A stretch of 64,000 nt of DNA from contig NC_045140.1 of NCBI RefSeq assembly GCF_008831285.2, positions 20,024,370 through 20,088,369 on the forward strand, in the 5' to 3' direction. Shown one piece after another: positions 38,501-49,587 of this stretch. The notes beneath the pieces are model-generated. The model was not told the origin of the DNA. It did no database searches and saw only the letters and a list, made by a program, of their open reading frames with translations. Both the position numbers and the translations under genes were made by a program. This DNA is from Nymphaea colorata. Taxonomy: Eukaryota > Streptophyta > Magnoliopsida > Nymphaeales > Nymphaeaceae. Numbering within the stretch: position 1 is the stretch's first letter; the number at the start of each line of letters is the position of its first letter.

Positions 38501-40079
38501 TGACGGACGAGACGTCGCTCCATCAAGATCCTTGAGCAGCTCCCAGGTCTCACGGGAAGGTTTACTCTCTTGTGGAAGAGTTTTCATCGCCTCTTTTGTG
38601 TTCATAATGAAATGATCACAAATAAACTCACAAAACTGACCATTATACCAATGCATCAAGTTGGCAATGCATTGGTTGGGTATATCAGTCAGTCATTTAT
38701 TTCAACTACATCTAATTGACAATTTTAACTTGATGGAGTGAATGTTGTTTCATCAATATCTTTGAGCAGTCCCCAGGTCTCACGGGACTATTTACCCCCA
38801 TATTGGACGAAGTTCATTATATCTTCTGCGCTCATAATGCGATGATCACACATAACATCCTAAAACTGACAATTACACCATGCACCAAGTTGGCCATGTA
38901 TCAAACTGTTAGTTGTCTATTCCAATTGACATTTCTAATTTGATGGACGGGACGTTGCTTCATAAAGATCCTTGAGCAGTTCCCAGGTCTCACGGGACTG
39001 TTTACACCCTTGTGGAAGAGCTTTCATCGCCTCTTTTGAGCTCAAAATGAAATGATCACAAATAAAATCTCAAAACTGACCATTATACCAATGCATCAAG
39101 TTGGCCATGCAAAGGTTGTGTCTATTAGTCTGTCATTTATTTCAACAACATCTAATTAACAATTTTAACTTGATGGAGTAGACGTTGCTTCATCAAGATC
39201 TTTGACAGTCCCCAGGTCTCACAGGACTATTTATCCCCCTGTTGGACGAGGTTCATCGTATCTTCTACGCTCAAAATGACACGATCACACATAACTTCCT
39301 AAAACTGACAATTACACCATGCATCAAGTTGGCCATGCATCAATCAGTTAGTTGTCTATTCCGATTGACATTTCTAACTTGATGGACGTGACGTTGCTTC
39401 ATCAAGATCCTTTAACAGTTCCCAGGTCTCACGGGACTGTTTACTCTCTTGTGGAAAAGCTTTCATCGCCTCTTTTGAGTTCATATTGAAATGATCACAA
39501 ATAATACTCCTAAAATTGACCATTATACTAATGCATCAAGTTGGCCATGCATTGGTTGTGTCTATCAGTCAGTCATTTATTTCAATTGCATCTAATTGAC
39601 AATTTTAACTTAATGGAGTGGACGTTGTTTCATCAAGATCTTTGAGCAGTCCCCAGGTCTCACGGGACTATTTACCCACATGTTGGACGAGGTTCATCGT
39701 ATCTTCTGCGCTCATAATGCGATGATCACACATAACATTTTAAAACTGACAATTACATCATGCATCAAGTTGGTCATGCATCAATATGTTAGATGTGTAT
39801 TCCAACTAACATTTCTAACTTGATGGACAGGACGTTGCTTCATCAAGATCCTTCAGCAGTTCCCAGGTCTCACGGGACTGTTTACTCTCTTGTGGAAGAT
39901 GTTTCATCGCGTCCTTTGTGCTCATAATGAAATGATCACAAATAAACTCCTAAAACTGACCATTATACCAATGCATCAAGTTGGCCATGCATTGGTTGTG
40001 TCTATCAGTCAATCATTTATTTCAACTGCATCCAATTGACAATTTTAACTTGATGGAGTGAACATTGTTTCATCAAGAT

Positions 40080-40396
40080 GTTTAATCTTGTCCGATGTTT
40101 AATCTTGTCTAATGTTATACTGAAAGAAACCTTCAATTTCAATATCTCATGTATTTATTTTCAGTTAATATTTTATTTACTAGTACAACTTCATCAGCAT
40201 TAAATAAGAAAAAACAAAAAACTTAGAAGCCTTTTATCAGGAAGCACTACAAAACACCAGTGAACAAAGGGGGAAGCATTCACATCACATTGGACAAAGC
40301 TTTTATGAAAAACTGAAACAGTTGACACTTTCACAAGAAGAATGTGATGGAAAGAAAGAGATATGGCGAGTCTCTTAGCCACCTGTTATGGCATCG
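40080..40396. other. spacer between satellite edge and KAE1
   Basis: About 300 bases of unique AT-rich sequence follow the array edge. It would contain the 3' UTR of the minus-strand KAE1 gene. No polyadenylation signal stands out with certainty. Confidence 0.5.
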
Positions 40397-42302
40397 TCAT
40401 TCGTCATTGCCATTTGGAATGGAAGTCATCTTCTCCCTCCAAACAGCTTGGACCTCATCAGTTCGGAATCTCTGTGTGAAGGTAGTTTCCTCCAGCGGGG
40501 TTGTGATGCCATGAGCAAATGCAAGTAAACCTGTATAAGCAATCATCGCCCCATTGTCAACACAGTATCTATCATCAATGGCAAACAACCTTCCATTTCT
40601 CTCTGCACACATTGTCCTCATCATCTCCTGCAACCGTTCATTGCAGCCAACACCACCAACTATAAGAACATCACTTTTGTCGCAGTGAGCCATTGCTCGC
40701 TTTGTTATTTCAACCAGCATCACAAAAAGAGTTTCCTAGTACATAGGTTGCAAAATTAAAAGCGTTTTCAATTTTCAAACTCCCAATATTTTGATCAGTA
40801 TATCATTGAATATTCAAATATTGGTTGCACCGTGATCTCAACAAGCATGGCAACAAAGAGCCTTCTAGCACGTAGGTGCAAAATTACGTTCAATATTTAT
40901 AATATTTATATCAGTAGATCATTGATACTCGTTGTGTGCTTACTGTTTACTACCTCGAAATCCTAAGGGGGCATTTGTTTACAGCAGACAACACTGCTGC
41001 GGGATGCCATTCAACTAAGATTGGAACCATAAATGCTTTTGTCATTACAGTTTACTGTTATTTACTTAAAAGTGTATTTAGATCAAAACACCAGCTAATA
41101 TTGATGGATATATACATTAAATGGCATAGACATTTGTCTTTAGATCAAAACACAGTTTGCTGTTATTTATTTAAAGGTTTTTTGAAGATCACTCCAACTT
41201 TCATAGATCCAACCTTTATCCATGCTGCAATCAAACAGGGTAATGGACATTTGTCTGTCCTATTCACACACGGTGGACTTTTTTTTGTCCATTGATCACC
41301 ATCCATGGTTTCTCATCCATGGACAAAGATCCATGGATAAACGTCTATAGATTTTTGTGTATGGTAAACAAACGCCCCCTAAATGACCAGCATATCTAAC
41401 AGCTGACTGTCAACTTGCTCAAAGCACTTCACCATCCAAAACAAGGAGAAATCGAATATAACTCTCGAGAAAGAGCCAATTGTGCTGGCTTATAGTACAA
41501 AACGAAGTGGCTGGGCTCAGAATTCTACCAATGCCACTTCTCTTAGAAAAAGAGGAAAGTTTAGGTAGAGTCCCAAAGTGGTCACAATCAACAAAGCTAA
41601 ACCTGGCTTCTTACTCTTCAGACGATATCCTGGAACATCTAAAACAAGAGGACAGACTACAGACAGATTCAAATTGGTTGCATTTGCAAGACTATGGCCC
41701 TCATTATCATGATAACCAAAACATGAAACTCTATGCAGTCATAAGCACAACAGAAGAAGATGAGGAAAAATGCTCACGAGAGAGATCAATACAAAAGATG
41801 CACCATTTCTAAACAAATCTATGGATACAATAAAACCAGAGATGTGCAGATATTCGCTATATTTTATTGCAGTTTCATTGATAAGAAGTGCATAGTTCAA
41901 AGGTGCAACCATTTTATTCAAAAATAATGTAGAAGCAGTAATTTATTTTGAGTCTACGATAGTAATCTCTATCCAACTTAGGATCACTATAACTAAGAAA
42001 ATTTCAAATGGAAAACAGTTCATTTTTATTTTCAGGTAATTCAAGGGCACCAAATTATAAAAATATGCAGAAGAACCATTTACTTTCGATAGCAACTATG
42101 TCCTTGTGATAGAGCATAAAAATTAAAATAGAAAACCGCAACCAACCTGCAGAGAGAAACAGAGGTGCGCTGGTGTGCACTCGTTCTTTTCAAACTTCTC
42201 AGCAGCAGTGGCTTCGATATAACTCAATATCCCACTAAATGAAACATCCATGCCTTTGACAACATATGGTATGTCTATGAATTGCTTTCCTTTCTTTGCA
42301 AG
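40397..42302 (-). CDS. OSGEP: tRNA N6-adenosine threonylcarbamoyltransferase (KAE1/OSGEP), last two exons
   Basis: KAE1/OSGEP is the catalytic subunit of the KEOPS complex, which makes t6A37 on ANN-decoding tRNAs. Two exons are seen on the minus strand. Exon 42302-42147 reads [20 protein letters not shown], then [19 protein letters not shown] and ends in LCFSLQ|GTTGGT. Exon 40735-40397 follows CTAG, reads [20 protein letters not shown] and contains [17 protein letters not shown] and [18 protein letters not shown], ending in [13 protein letters not shown] and a stop. The junction is in phase 0. These 164 residues are roughly the C-terminal half of a protein of about 350. No exon for the N-terminal half (with the metal-binding histidines) is found up to 44500, so the locus may be truncated or have a very long intron. 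Reading frame and residues are otherwise intact. The intron holds a MITE and a duplicate exon-start relic. Confidence 0.88.
40831..40868 (-). pseudogene. relic duplicate of the KAE1 last-exon start
   Basis: On the minus strand, 40868-40831 reads CTAG, then a frame giving [10 protein letters not shown], close to the true exon start [11 protein letters not shown] at 40735. The flanking intron is duplicated too: 40706-40813 resembles 40834-40929 at an offset of about 128 bases. The copy breaks off after ACGG. Confidence 0.75.
40967..41379. mobile_element. MITE, probably PIF/Harbinger (Tourist-like)
   Basis: A 413-bp segment has terminal inverted repeats: GGGGGCATTTGTTTAC on the left and GTAAACAAACGCCCCC on the right. 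It is flanked by TAA on both sides (40964-40966 and 41380-41382), the 3-bp target duplication of PIF/Harbinger elements. Inside, ATCCATGG-type blocks form sub-terminal repeats near the right end. There is no transposase, so it would be non-autonomous. It lies in the KAE1 intron. Confidence 0.82.
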
Positions 42303-44500
42303 CTGGAGAAGAGAACATCATAAATATGAATGAGTACAGATTTTTGCTTCATATGAAAGGCAGAATTATTACCACCAAAGAAAGAAGCAATACAACCGTT
42401 AAGGAAAAAAGAAAAAAAAACAACAACCAGAAGGTGTGTGCAAGGGTGTTACAGCTGAATAACAGTGTGCATTTAGCATTGATAATCTTTTCAGAAAAAT
42501 ATCACCAAGCATGTATGGGCTCAGGCATGGGTAATGGAAGCTATTTGATGAATCATCAGTTGTCGACTATTACCAGGATGCTGGTTGTTGATAATCTTTA
42601 TTAAATTCTGGGCCCACAACCATTCAAAGGACCAGCTCAGATCTAGAAGCGTCAGCCAATTTAAGTAATCTCTTCTTGATATGCAACAGAACAACTCCAA
42701 TCAGGATGTAACTAAAAAGCAGCCATTCTTTTCTTTTATTTTCCTTTTGTAACTAAAAATCAGGACTGCGACAAAGACGACGGAGTGGAGGAGGATGACG
42801 TGAGAGAGAAAGAGAGTGAGAAGTGAAGAAATGAAACCTGATTTTGGGGAAAAACTCTCAGGCGAGCGTGCGCCACTCTAGGGTTGGGGAAAAGGGTGAG
42901 TTGGGTGAGGGAGGCAAGGACAGCAAGCGTGACCTGTGGGCAGGAGGAGCAAGCGTGACCTGTGGGCAAGAGGACGGAGGAGGAGGAGAGAAAGGGCGAG
43001 GGTTGGGCAGGACGACAGAGGAGAAGGAGAGAAACGGCAAGCAGGTTGGGGGTGGAGACGAAGAAGGAGAGAAAGAGAAAAGAGCTCGGGGTCGGGTCGG
43101 GTGAGAGACTGCGATGCCTGTTCCGTGACCTGTTCCGTGGTTTACCACGGAACGCATTGGAACGTCTCACCCTTTTATACCCACTGTTCTTTGTCTGGCC
43201 TGTCTCGTCTGTTCTCTGTCCGACGTTTGCATCGATTTCTCCTAAACAGGACACGTCTGTTCTGTTCCGTGATGTTCCAATCCCATCAAACGACCTCTAA
43301 GGGACCAAAAGGAAATGGAAATTGAGAAAAGCCTAAGTATGATTATTATTTGGTTTGACTATTGTTTGTAGACGCTTTTCATGAACATACACATTTCAGT
43401 CCCTTTTCCTGAATGTCTGCCATTAATGAATGGAAGGGCTCAGTTATTTCAATTGTTTTAGTAATTGGACTGTAGGTGGAAAAAAGTTATTCTACTGAAA
43501 CATCTGACGACGTGAGGTAAAATATTTTCAAACAAAAAATAAGTAGGAATACAAATTATAATAACCTTATACAGTAGGAAGATACATAAATACATAACAT
43601 ATCACATATAACAAAATTAGAAATACAATAAAACAGATTATGCGCGCATATTGTAAGGCATAAAGATAATATGTTTATATTGTCAGGCCAAAAGATAGAG
43701 AGCAAACATACAGGGAAAAGGAGCAGAACAAAACATGATTCTTATAACACACTAATCAAAATAGTTAACCAGACTATTAGCTTACATATTATCTATAAAG
43801 CAATAACGAAATACATAACTTATATGTAAAGCTTATACACAAAGCATATTTATGAAATAGATATATTAAACAAAGTAGTTCACTGATTAACTTGTAAACT
43901 AATTTCCATAAACAGTATGGCCTTCAAGACCAATGAAGTTCATGGAACTGAAGTCTTATTTACCTAACATCCACCTTTAGCAACCAATTAAAACTTCAAC
44001 TCCATGAAACCACCGATCTTGAAGTTTTGGGGAGAAAACCCTCAAGGTAGCTTACAATATTTAGAGTCTGGAAAAATAACAGAGAAAGAATCAACATATT
44101 TTAGTTTTTGTATGTATAGGAACGTAAAGACACTTGTCTGCATGATTTAATTAGTCACTCAAGTTTTCCAAAGGCCTACAGATGAAAACCTTTGAGATTT
44201 CAAACGAAGCCCTAGTTTGATGAGCTAGTTTGACAACAATATCTTAACTAAGAAGAATGAGAAGAAGTTCGCTTGTGAAACGACACCCGAAGCCTTTGGC
44301 AATCGGAGCAAGTGCATGCAATGCACGGCAATTAATCGGAGAGAAAGATAGAGAAAGCGAAAGAAACAAAGAAAGAAAGAAAGATGGACGGAGGGGGAGA
44401 GTGAGTGAGAGATATCCTATTACCGTAGATAATGCAGCTTGAGATGAATCGAGACTCCTCGATCAACACCTTCGCTCGTAAATTGCTATCACTGCGGTTA
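42303..44500. other. spacer with a GA-rich patch, no KAE1 exon found
   Basis: AT-rich sequence surrounds a GA-rich patch at 42780-43110, where CAAGCGTGACCTGTGGGCA is repeated in tandem near 42925 and 42951. The patch resembles a minus-strand promoter or 5' UTR (CT-rich in that sense). Near 43137 lies the short palindrome CCGTGGTTTACCACGG. Overlapping open frames here are low-complexity and share no family motif. No earlier exon of KAE1 was recognised. Confidence 0.45.
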
Positions 44501-44521
44501 AAAAATCCCAGAAAGTAATCG

Positions 44522-45482
44522 GTGCCTAGGGTCACAGTCTGCCGACCCACCCCCCTCATGAGCAGCCTCCTTCCCTCGCCATGGCCGACGCACGTGGACA
44601 TCGCCGCCCACCTCCGGGAGTACGCATTCATCGGATTCTCTGCGTCCACCCAGGGCAGCACCGAAACCCATACAATCCAGTGGTGGAGCTTTACTTCCTC
44701 CCTCCCGTCTTCCTCATCCTCCTCTTCCCCCTCCCCTTCTTCCTCTTCGCAGCCGCCACCCCCTCCCCCTCCACCGCCAACGAATATTTTCCAGGGACAG
44801 GGCCCACATGCTAGTAGCAGCGGCAGTAGCCCCGCCACTTACCCACCACCCTCTTCAACGGCTAATTCTTCTGCCCCTTCCCCGCACCAGAACGAGCCTC
44901 TTCTTCTCCGTGCCACAACCGCCTCTGCAAGTCCGATCCGGGAGCCGTCGCTGGGGCCGTTAACGCCGGCGCGTTAGTGCTGGTCGCCTGCGCAGGCCTC
45001 ATCATCTGGTTTCGCTTCCGGGGCATCCGATTGCGGCGCGCCGCTGGCCTGCTCGAGATACTGGCGTCGGAGATGGTCAGGGCACCTCGTGAATTCAGCT
45101 ACCGGACGCTGAAATCGGCGACGCGGAACTTCGATTGCAGCCGGATAATCGGGCACGGCGCATTCGGCACTGTCTACAAGGGGGTGATCGCGGAGACAGG
45201 GGCCGTGGTGGCGGTGAAGAGGTGTAGTAATGAGAGCGGCGGGCAGGGGAAGGCAGAGTTCCTATCCGAGTTGTCCATCATCGGTGCCCTCCGCCACCGG
45301 AACCTTGTCCAACTTCTGGGATGGTGCCACCAGAAAGGGAGACTGGTGGGGTCGGTAGGCTGGCCCGTATCAGAGATCCTCCTGGTCTACGAATTCATGC
45401 CCAACGGCAGCCTCGACAAGGCCCTCTTCCTCCCGGCGCCGGTGCTCCCCTGGCGACACCGCCGCCGGATACTCGCCGGCGT
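44522..45482 (+). pseudogene. L-type lectin receptor kinase (clade VIII-like), truncated and frameshifted
   Basis: Intact members have a legume-lectin ectodomain, a transmembrane helix and a cytosolic Ser/Thr kinase. The first frame (44522-44975) starts inside the lectin domain: HVDIAAHLREYAFIGFSAST, then QGSTETHTIQWWSF, and a Pro/Ser-rich stalk. Near 44830-44900 the frame shifts by one. The new frame reads CHNRLCK, a hydrophobic helix (AGALVLVACAGLIIWF), EFSYRTLKSATRNF, the glycine loop IGHGAFGTVYKG, VAVKRC and LRHRNLVQLLGWC. An 11-residue insertion (RLVGSVGWPVS) separates CHQKG from EILLVYEF. The kinase stops after RRRILAGVAS, before HRD and DFG. It lacks signal peptide, most of the lectin domain and the C-lobe, so it is a dead gene. 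Confidence 0.9.
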
Positions 45483-45494
45483 CGCCAGTCACGA

Positions 45495-45610
45495 CAGTGG
45501 TGGTGGAGGTCGCCGGCTGGAGAGCGAGCAGCGGTGGTGGTGGAGGTCGCCGGCTGGAGAGCGAGCAGCGGTGGTGGTGGAGAGCGAGCGCCGGCGGGAG
45601 AGCGAGTGGT
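45495..45610 (+). repeat. 37-bp GC-rich minisatellite at the kinase breakpoint
   Basis: GGAGGTCGCCGGCTGGAGAG recurs at 45505 and 45542, with a third degenerate unit after 45579. The period of 37 is not a multiple of three, so all frames read the same short peptides in turn. It begins exactly where the kinase homology ends. Confidence 0.9.
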
Positions 45611-45719
45611 TGTGGTGGTGGAGGGCTGAAAGCGCGGGAGCGCGGGAGAGGCAAGAGACGAGAGAGGCAAGAGACGAAAACGGAAGCTTCTGGACGACGA
45701 CGATTAACGACAACTAAAA

Positions 45720-47034
45720 GCAATCAAGAAACGATTACTTCCATTCTGGTCATCCGCTCGACCGATCATTTGAATTTTGGATTTAATTTTATTTGAAAGC
45801 AGCATTTCTCGCGCAATTCACATGTAAAGTAAAACGAGGTATATTCAGTCGCAGTCTTCTTTATATATCTATATAGTTGCTTTTTCTTCTAAAGTTGAAC
45901 ATATATTTATTTAATTTTTGCTTGTTATCTTATTAAATTAATTACAAACAAATTATATTTAAATTATTAAAGAAAAAAGGTAAAAACAGTAACAAGCACC
46001 GACCCGTAACAATATCTACTGAGCTAATATGTTTACAAAGTTAACCAATGCCGAGCATCAACAATATTTACAAAGTTGATTTTGAAATTTGATGAGCCGA
46101 ATTTTCCAGGGACCGCTTGAATTAACTTTTAACCGATTGGTCTGCTTTAAATTTTAAGCGACAGTGCTTTAAGGAGTGTAGCATAATTGGTATGGTACAT
46201 CCTCATTTTGGTTCTTGTGAGTGAGTGTTTTTTCAATAACACTTAAACAACAACGACCTACAAATATGCTTATCGCTTGGTTACCCATAAATATATACCT
46301 GTTTGCCGGATGGCCAACCCCCTAATCTACTGCTTTGTTCATGAAAAATTGATGGCTTTGCCCCTACCAACACCCAGAGGTATAACCATAACCAAATCCA
46401 CATCCAAAGCTCTCTTGGGAACCTTCATTAGAACAAGAGCAAGCGCCTCGACCGAGCCTTGACCCAGAGCCACAGCTCAAGCCGGAGCCAAGCCTTGATC
46501 AGAGCCCAAGCATTTCATTATTCTACCAAAGTTTTCTTTCATGTTGTCCAGATCAATGCGCAGCGGTTTCCATTGCATCAACCAGTTGCTGCTTTGAAGA
46601 TATATGACTAACTTTAGTTGCTTCAAAGAAATATGAGGAAGTCAATGACAAACGTGTTGTTAGATACTTAGAACAACTCAAACTTGTTAAGAACATGATC
46701 ATTAAAACTTAAAACACCCATGTTGACCAAATGTGATAATTTGAAATTATGTATCAAGCCTTTACACTTGCTTCTAGCAATACATAAATGACCATGTTGA
46801 ATTATGAAGTATTATATGAAGTACCGGTTTCTGAGAGTCAAGCTATATGCTATATAATGTGTTACAAGTACTTGTATTCGGACTTTTATATGAAAGACCT
46901 GAAATATCTTACTTGTGTATAATTGAAAAACAAATCAACATCCAGACGGCAATGCTTTGTAAAAATTTGTCCTCACCCAAAATGTTTTAACTAGTTAAAA
47001 ATTAATCTCAAATTCCAGGGGGCAAGTTTAATGC
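45720..47034. other. AT-rich spacer
   Basis: No coding region or known repeat is recognised. A short stretch at 46440-46505 is built of degenerate GAGCC/AAGCC steps. Confidence 0.5.
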
Positions 47035-47232
47035 TTGTTTTAGCTTTTCAGCACGGCAACATAAGCGGCACCTTTCTCTTCTTGAAATGGTTGAAGGAAT
47101 GTCACAAACTGTTGATCTGGGTGAACAATAATAGAAAGCAATCGCAGAACGAACGTCATGCTATGTGCATGCTCTGGCGAGCCGTTCAAATTTGAGGAGG
47201 TGGAGACGAGAGATTTTTCGACTGGTGGTTAG
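47035..47232 (+). pseudogene. NPG1/NPGR-like fragment, exon-1 stub
   Basis: This matches the 5' UTR and first codons of the NPG1-like copies at 48600 and 59460. ATG at 47158 begins MLCACSGEPFKFEEVE, closest to the family start MLCACSGEQ. Nine codons present in copy A (PPLSPESFS) are missing, and the frame then reads TRDFSTGG and a TAG stop at 47230. Homology ends there and an AT-rich minisatellite follows. Confidence 0.85.
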
Positions 47233-47239
47233 TTACACT

Positions 47240-47725
47240 GAAAGATATCCCCAAAGATTAAAAATCCGTCCTAAAAGATCCACGAAAAGATTTTCACATG
47301 AAAAAAAAACCATCATAAAATACGAAAAGTTTTGACTAAAAATCCATCCTAAAAGACCCATGAAAAGTTTTTTCCATAAAAAAAAATCCATCATAAAAGT
47401 CCACGAAATTTTTTTCCATGACTAAAAATCCATGATTTTTTTTTCCATGAATAAAAAAATCCACCAAATTTTTTTCCATGGCAAAAACCCATCATAAAAG
47501 ATCCATGAAAAGTTTTTTCCATGAAAAAAATTCCATCCTGAAAATCCACTATTTTTTTTTTCATGACTAAAAATCCATCATAGAAGATCCTCGAAAAGTT
47601 TTTTCCATGAAAAAAATTCCATCCTAAAAATTCATGAAAATTTTTTCCTTGATAAAAAATCCATCCTAAAAGACCACGAAAAAAAATCCATCCTAAAATA
47701 TCCACGAAAAATTTTTAGAATGAGC
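47240..47725 (+). repeat. AT-rich minisatellite, family CCATGACTAAAAATCC, array 1
   Basis: Degenerate units of about 28-60 bases combine AAAATCCATCCTAAAAGA, CACGAAAAGTTTTTTCCATG and AAAAAAATCCATC. The array begins with TTACACTGAAAGA, as does the one at 63330. Long minus-strand open frames here encode only repeat peptides (WIFFHGK-like) and are not genes. Confidence 0.9.
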
Positions 47726-47734
47726 GATCTCTTT

Positions 47735-48711
47735 GACGATCATGGGCATAATTGTCTTTTCAGAGAAAAACTATCACATGCAGCCAGCGTTGAGGGGGCA
47801 ACTTGTCCAATCATCAAAAGTGATGAATTGCAGTTCAAAAAGTTCAAAACAGAAAATCAAGAACGCGGATCGCACTAACCAAGGAGGGGGCTGAGGAGGT
47901 TCCCCAAGAAGCAGTTCGCCAGGACTCGACATTCCAATGGCGTTTTCCCTGCTTCTTGCTGCCATCCTTTGTTTGTTTCCTCTCGTTGCGGTAGTGATCG
48001 TGAAATCTCGATTTGCTGGCCCTTCTTCTGACTTGGCACGTCCGTTTTATCGTTGCCACCGACGTGAATGTGAATGTATCATTGGATTTCTCGGTTTTGG
48101 TTCGGTTGGCGCTTCGTTTTTGTGGTGAGTCTTCGATTTGGTCTTGGTGGTTGCGCTGTTTGGGTCTATTTAATGGAAGACCGATGCGAGAAGTTGATCA
48201 TGATGTATCTTGATTTCGTCTGCTGTTCCTGTTCTATTTGTGGTCGTTCTGTTTGCTGCATTTTGAAGCTGTATTGTTGTATCTTGTTCCTTTTCCCAAT
48301 CTGCTTGCTTGGAGATGGTCCTTTTAGTTCTTTTGATCTCAGAGAAAATTGTGTTTACTTTGATTGATTGTTTGTCTAGACCTGTCTGTTCAATTTGAAT
48401 TTGTCGGATGGTAGTTTCTGGATTTTACTTTTGGTGGCAGTTCTGGCTTTTCTCTTTTGTTTGCTCAATTTTGGTCTTCTAAAAGTTCCCGTCTTCCTTG
48501 ATTGAATTTGGTTGGGAAATAAAGAAACTCACGGCCGATTATCCATGCCTTCATCAGAATCTGTTTCACCGGACGGGAGGCTTCTTTTGCAGGACGGCGT
48601 TTGTGCATGGCAACATAAGCAGGAGCTTTCTCTTCTTGAAATGGTTGAACGAACGTCACAAACTGTTGATTTGGGTGAACAATAATAGAAAGCAGTCTCA
48701 GAACAAGCATC
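47735..48711 (+). promoter_or_regulatory. duplicated upstream region of NPG1-like copy A
   Basis: This segment matches 58505-59566 upstream of copy B, starting at CATGGGCATAATTGTCTTTT in both. It probably contains the original promoter and 5' UTR with its intron. The block GCGGTAGTGATCGTGAA is single here and tandemly doubled in copy B. I cannot place the transcription start. Confidence 0.6.
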
Positions 48712-49004
48712 ATGCTGCGTGCATGCTCTGGCGAGCAGTTCAAATTTGAGGAGGTGGAGCCTCCTCTGTCACCAGAATCCTTCTCGACGAGAGATTTTTC
48801 GGCTGGTGGCATTTCCTCCAGGACTTTGGATTGGGATGCCAAGTTTGAGGATAATCATGTCGAAGAGGTTGAAACTACTCTGAAGGAAGCCCTCTCACTG
48901 AACCATGAGATACCTTTCTTCCCCTTTTTGGTGCTCTATTTTCCTCTTGACGGCTCTATGGATGGTTGTTTTTAAATATTCGTTAATCTCATTTTCCTGT
49001 GCAG

Positions 49005-49500
49005 GAAGCGCGTGCTTTATTGGGACGGCTGGAGTACCAGAGAGGTTTCGGCTGGTGGCATTTCCTCCAGGACTTTGGATTGGGATGCCAAGTTTGTGGA
49101 TAATTATGTCGAAGAGGTTGAAACTACTCTGAAGGAAGCCCTCTCACTGAACTATGAGATGCTTTTCTTCCTCTTTTTGGTGCTCTATTTTCCTCTTGAC
49201 GGCTCTATAGATGGTTGTTTTTAATATTCGTTAATCTCATTTTCCTGTGCAGGAAGCGCGTGCTTTATTGGGACGGCTGGAGTACCAAAGAGGTTTCGGC
49301 TGGTGGCATTTCCTCCAGGACTTTGGATTGGGATGCCAAGTTTGAGGATAATCATGTCGAAGAGATTGAAACTACTCTGAAGGAAGCCCTCTCACTGAAC
49401 AATGAGATGCTTTTCTTCCCCTTTTTGGTGCTCTATTTTCCTCTTGACGGCTCTATAGATGGCTGTTTTTAATATTCGTTAATCTCATTTTCCTGTGCAG
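49005..49500 (+). repeat. 248-bp tandem duplication of exon 2 start, exon 1 end and intron
   Basis: Units run from 49005 to 49252 and from 49253 to 49500. Each joins GAAGCGCGTGCTTTATTGGG and the next 20 bases of exon 2, ending GAGAG, to exon 1 sequence from TTTCGGCTGGTGGC onwards, and then to the intron with its CCTGTGCAG acceptor. GAGAG occurs at both break sites, so the crossover probably used short homology. The first copy of the intron has one extra base. Confidence 0.9.
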
Positions 49501-49587
49501 GAAGCGCGTGCTTTATTGGGACGGCTGGAGTACCAGAGAGGTAATTATGCTGCTCCTCTCCAGGTGTTCCGTGGGCTTGATGTACAA

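Larger units (their letters stand above)
28131..40079 (+). repeat. satellite array, right block, 440-bp A+B dimers
   Basis: About 27 dimers lie here. The A monomer carries CCATGCATTGGTTGTGTCTA and a GTTGGACGAGGTTCATCGTA block. The B monomer carries CATCAATCTGTTAGTTG, CGGGACGTTGCTTCATCAAG and GAAGAGCTTTCATCGC. Landmark CTTTCATCGC recurs near 30698, 31138, 31578, 32018, 32458 and 32898, a 440-base step. The block ends abruptly at about 40079 in the middle of a monomer, followed by a short GATGTTTAATCTTGTC duplication. Larger copied blocks are described under findings. Confidence 0.97.

Noticed and set aside
42600..43320. A transposon ending at CATCAAACGACCTCTAAGGG
   Set aside because: The right side looks like a terminal motif, but I could not find a matching inverted repeat or target duplication on the left.
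42760..43325. Several overlapping open frames of 86-164 codons on both strands
   Set aside because: All come from a GA/CT-rich patch and read low-complexity peptides. No frame is preferred and no domain is recognisable.
45321..45796. Continuing receptor kinase frame after RRRILAGVAS
   Set aside because: The sequence after about 45485 is the 37-bp minisatellite and then AT-rich spacer. The catalytic HRD and DFG motifs are absent.
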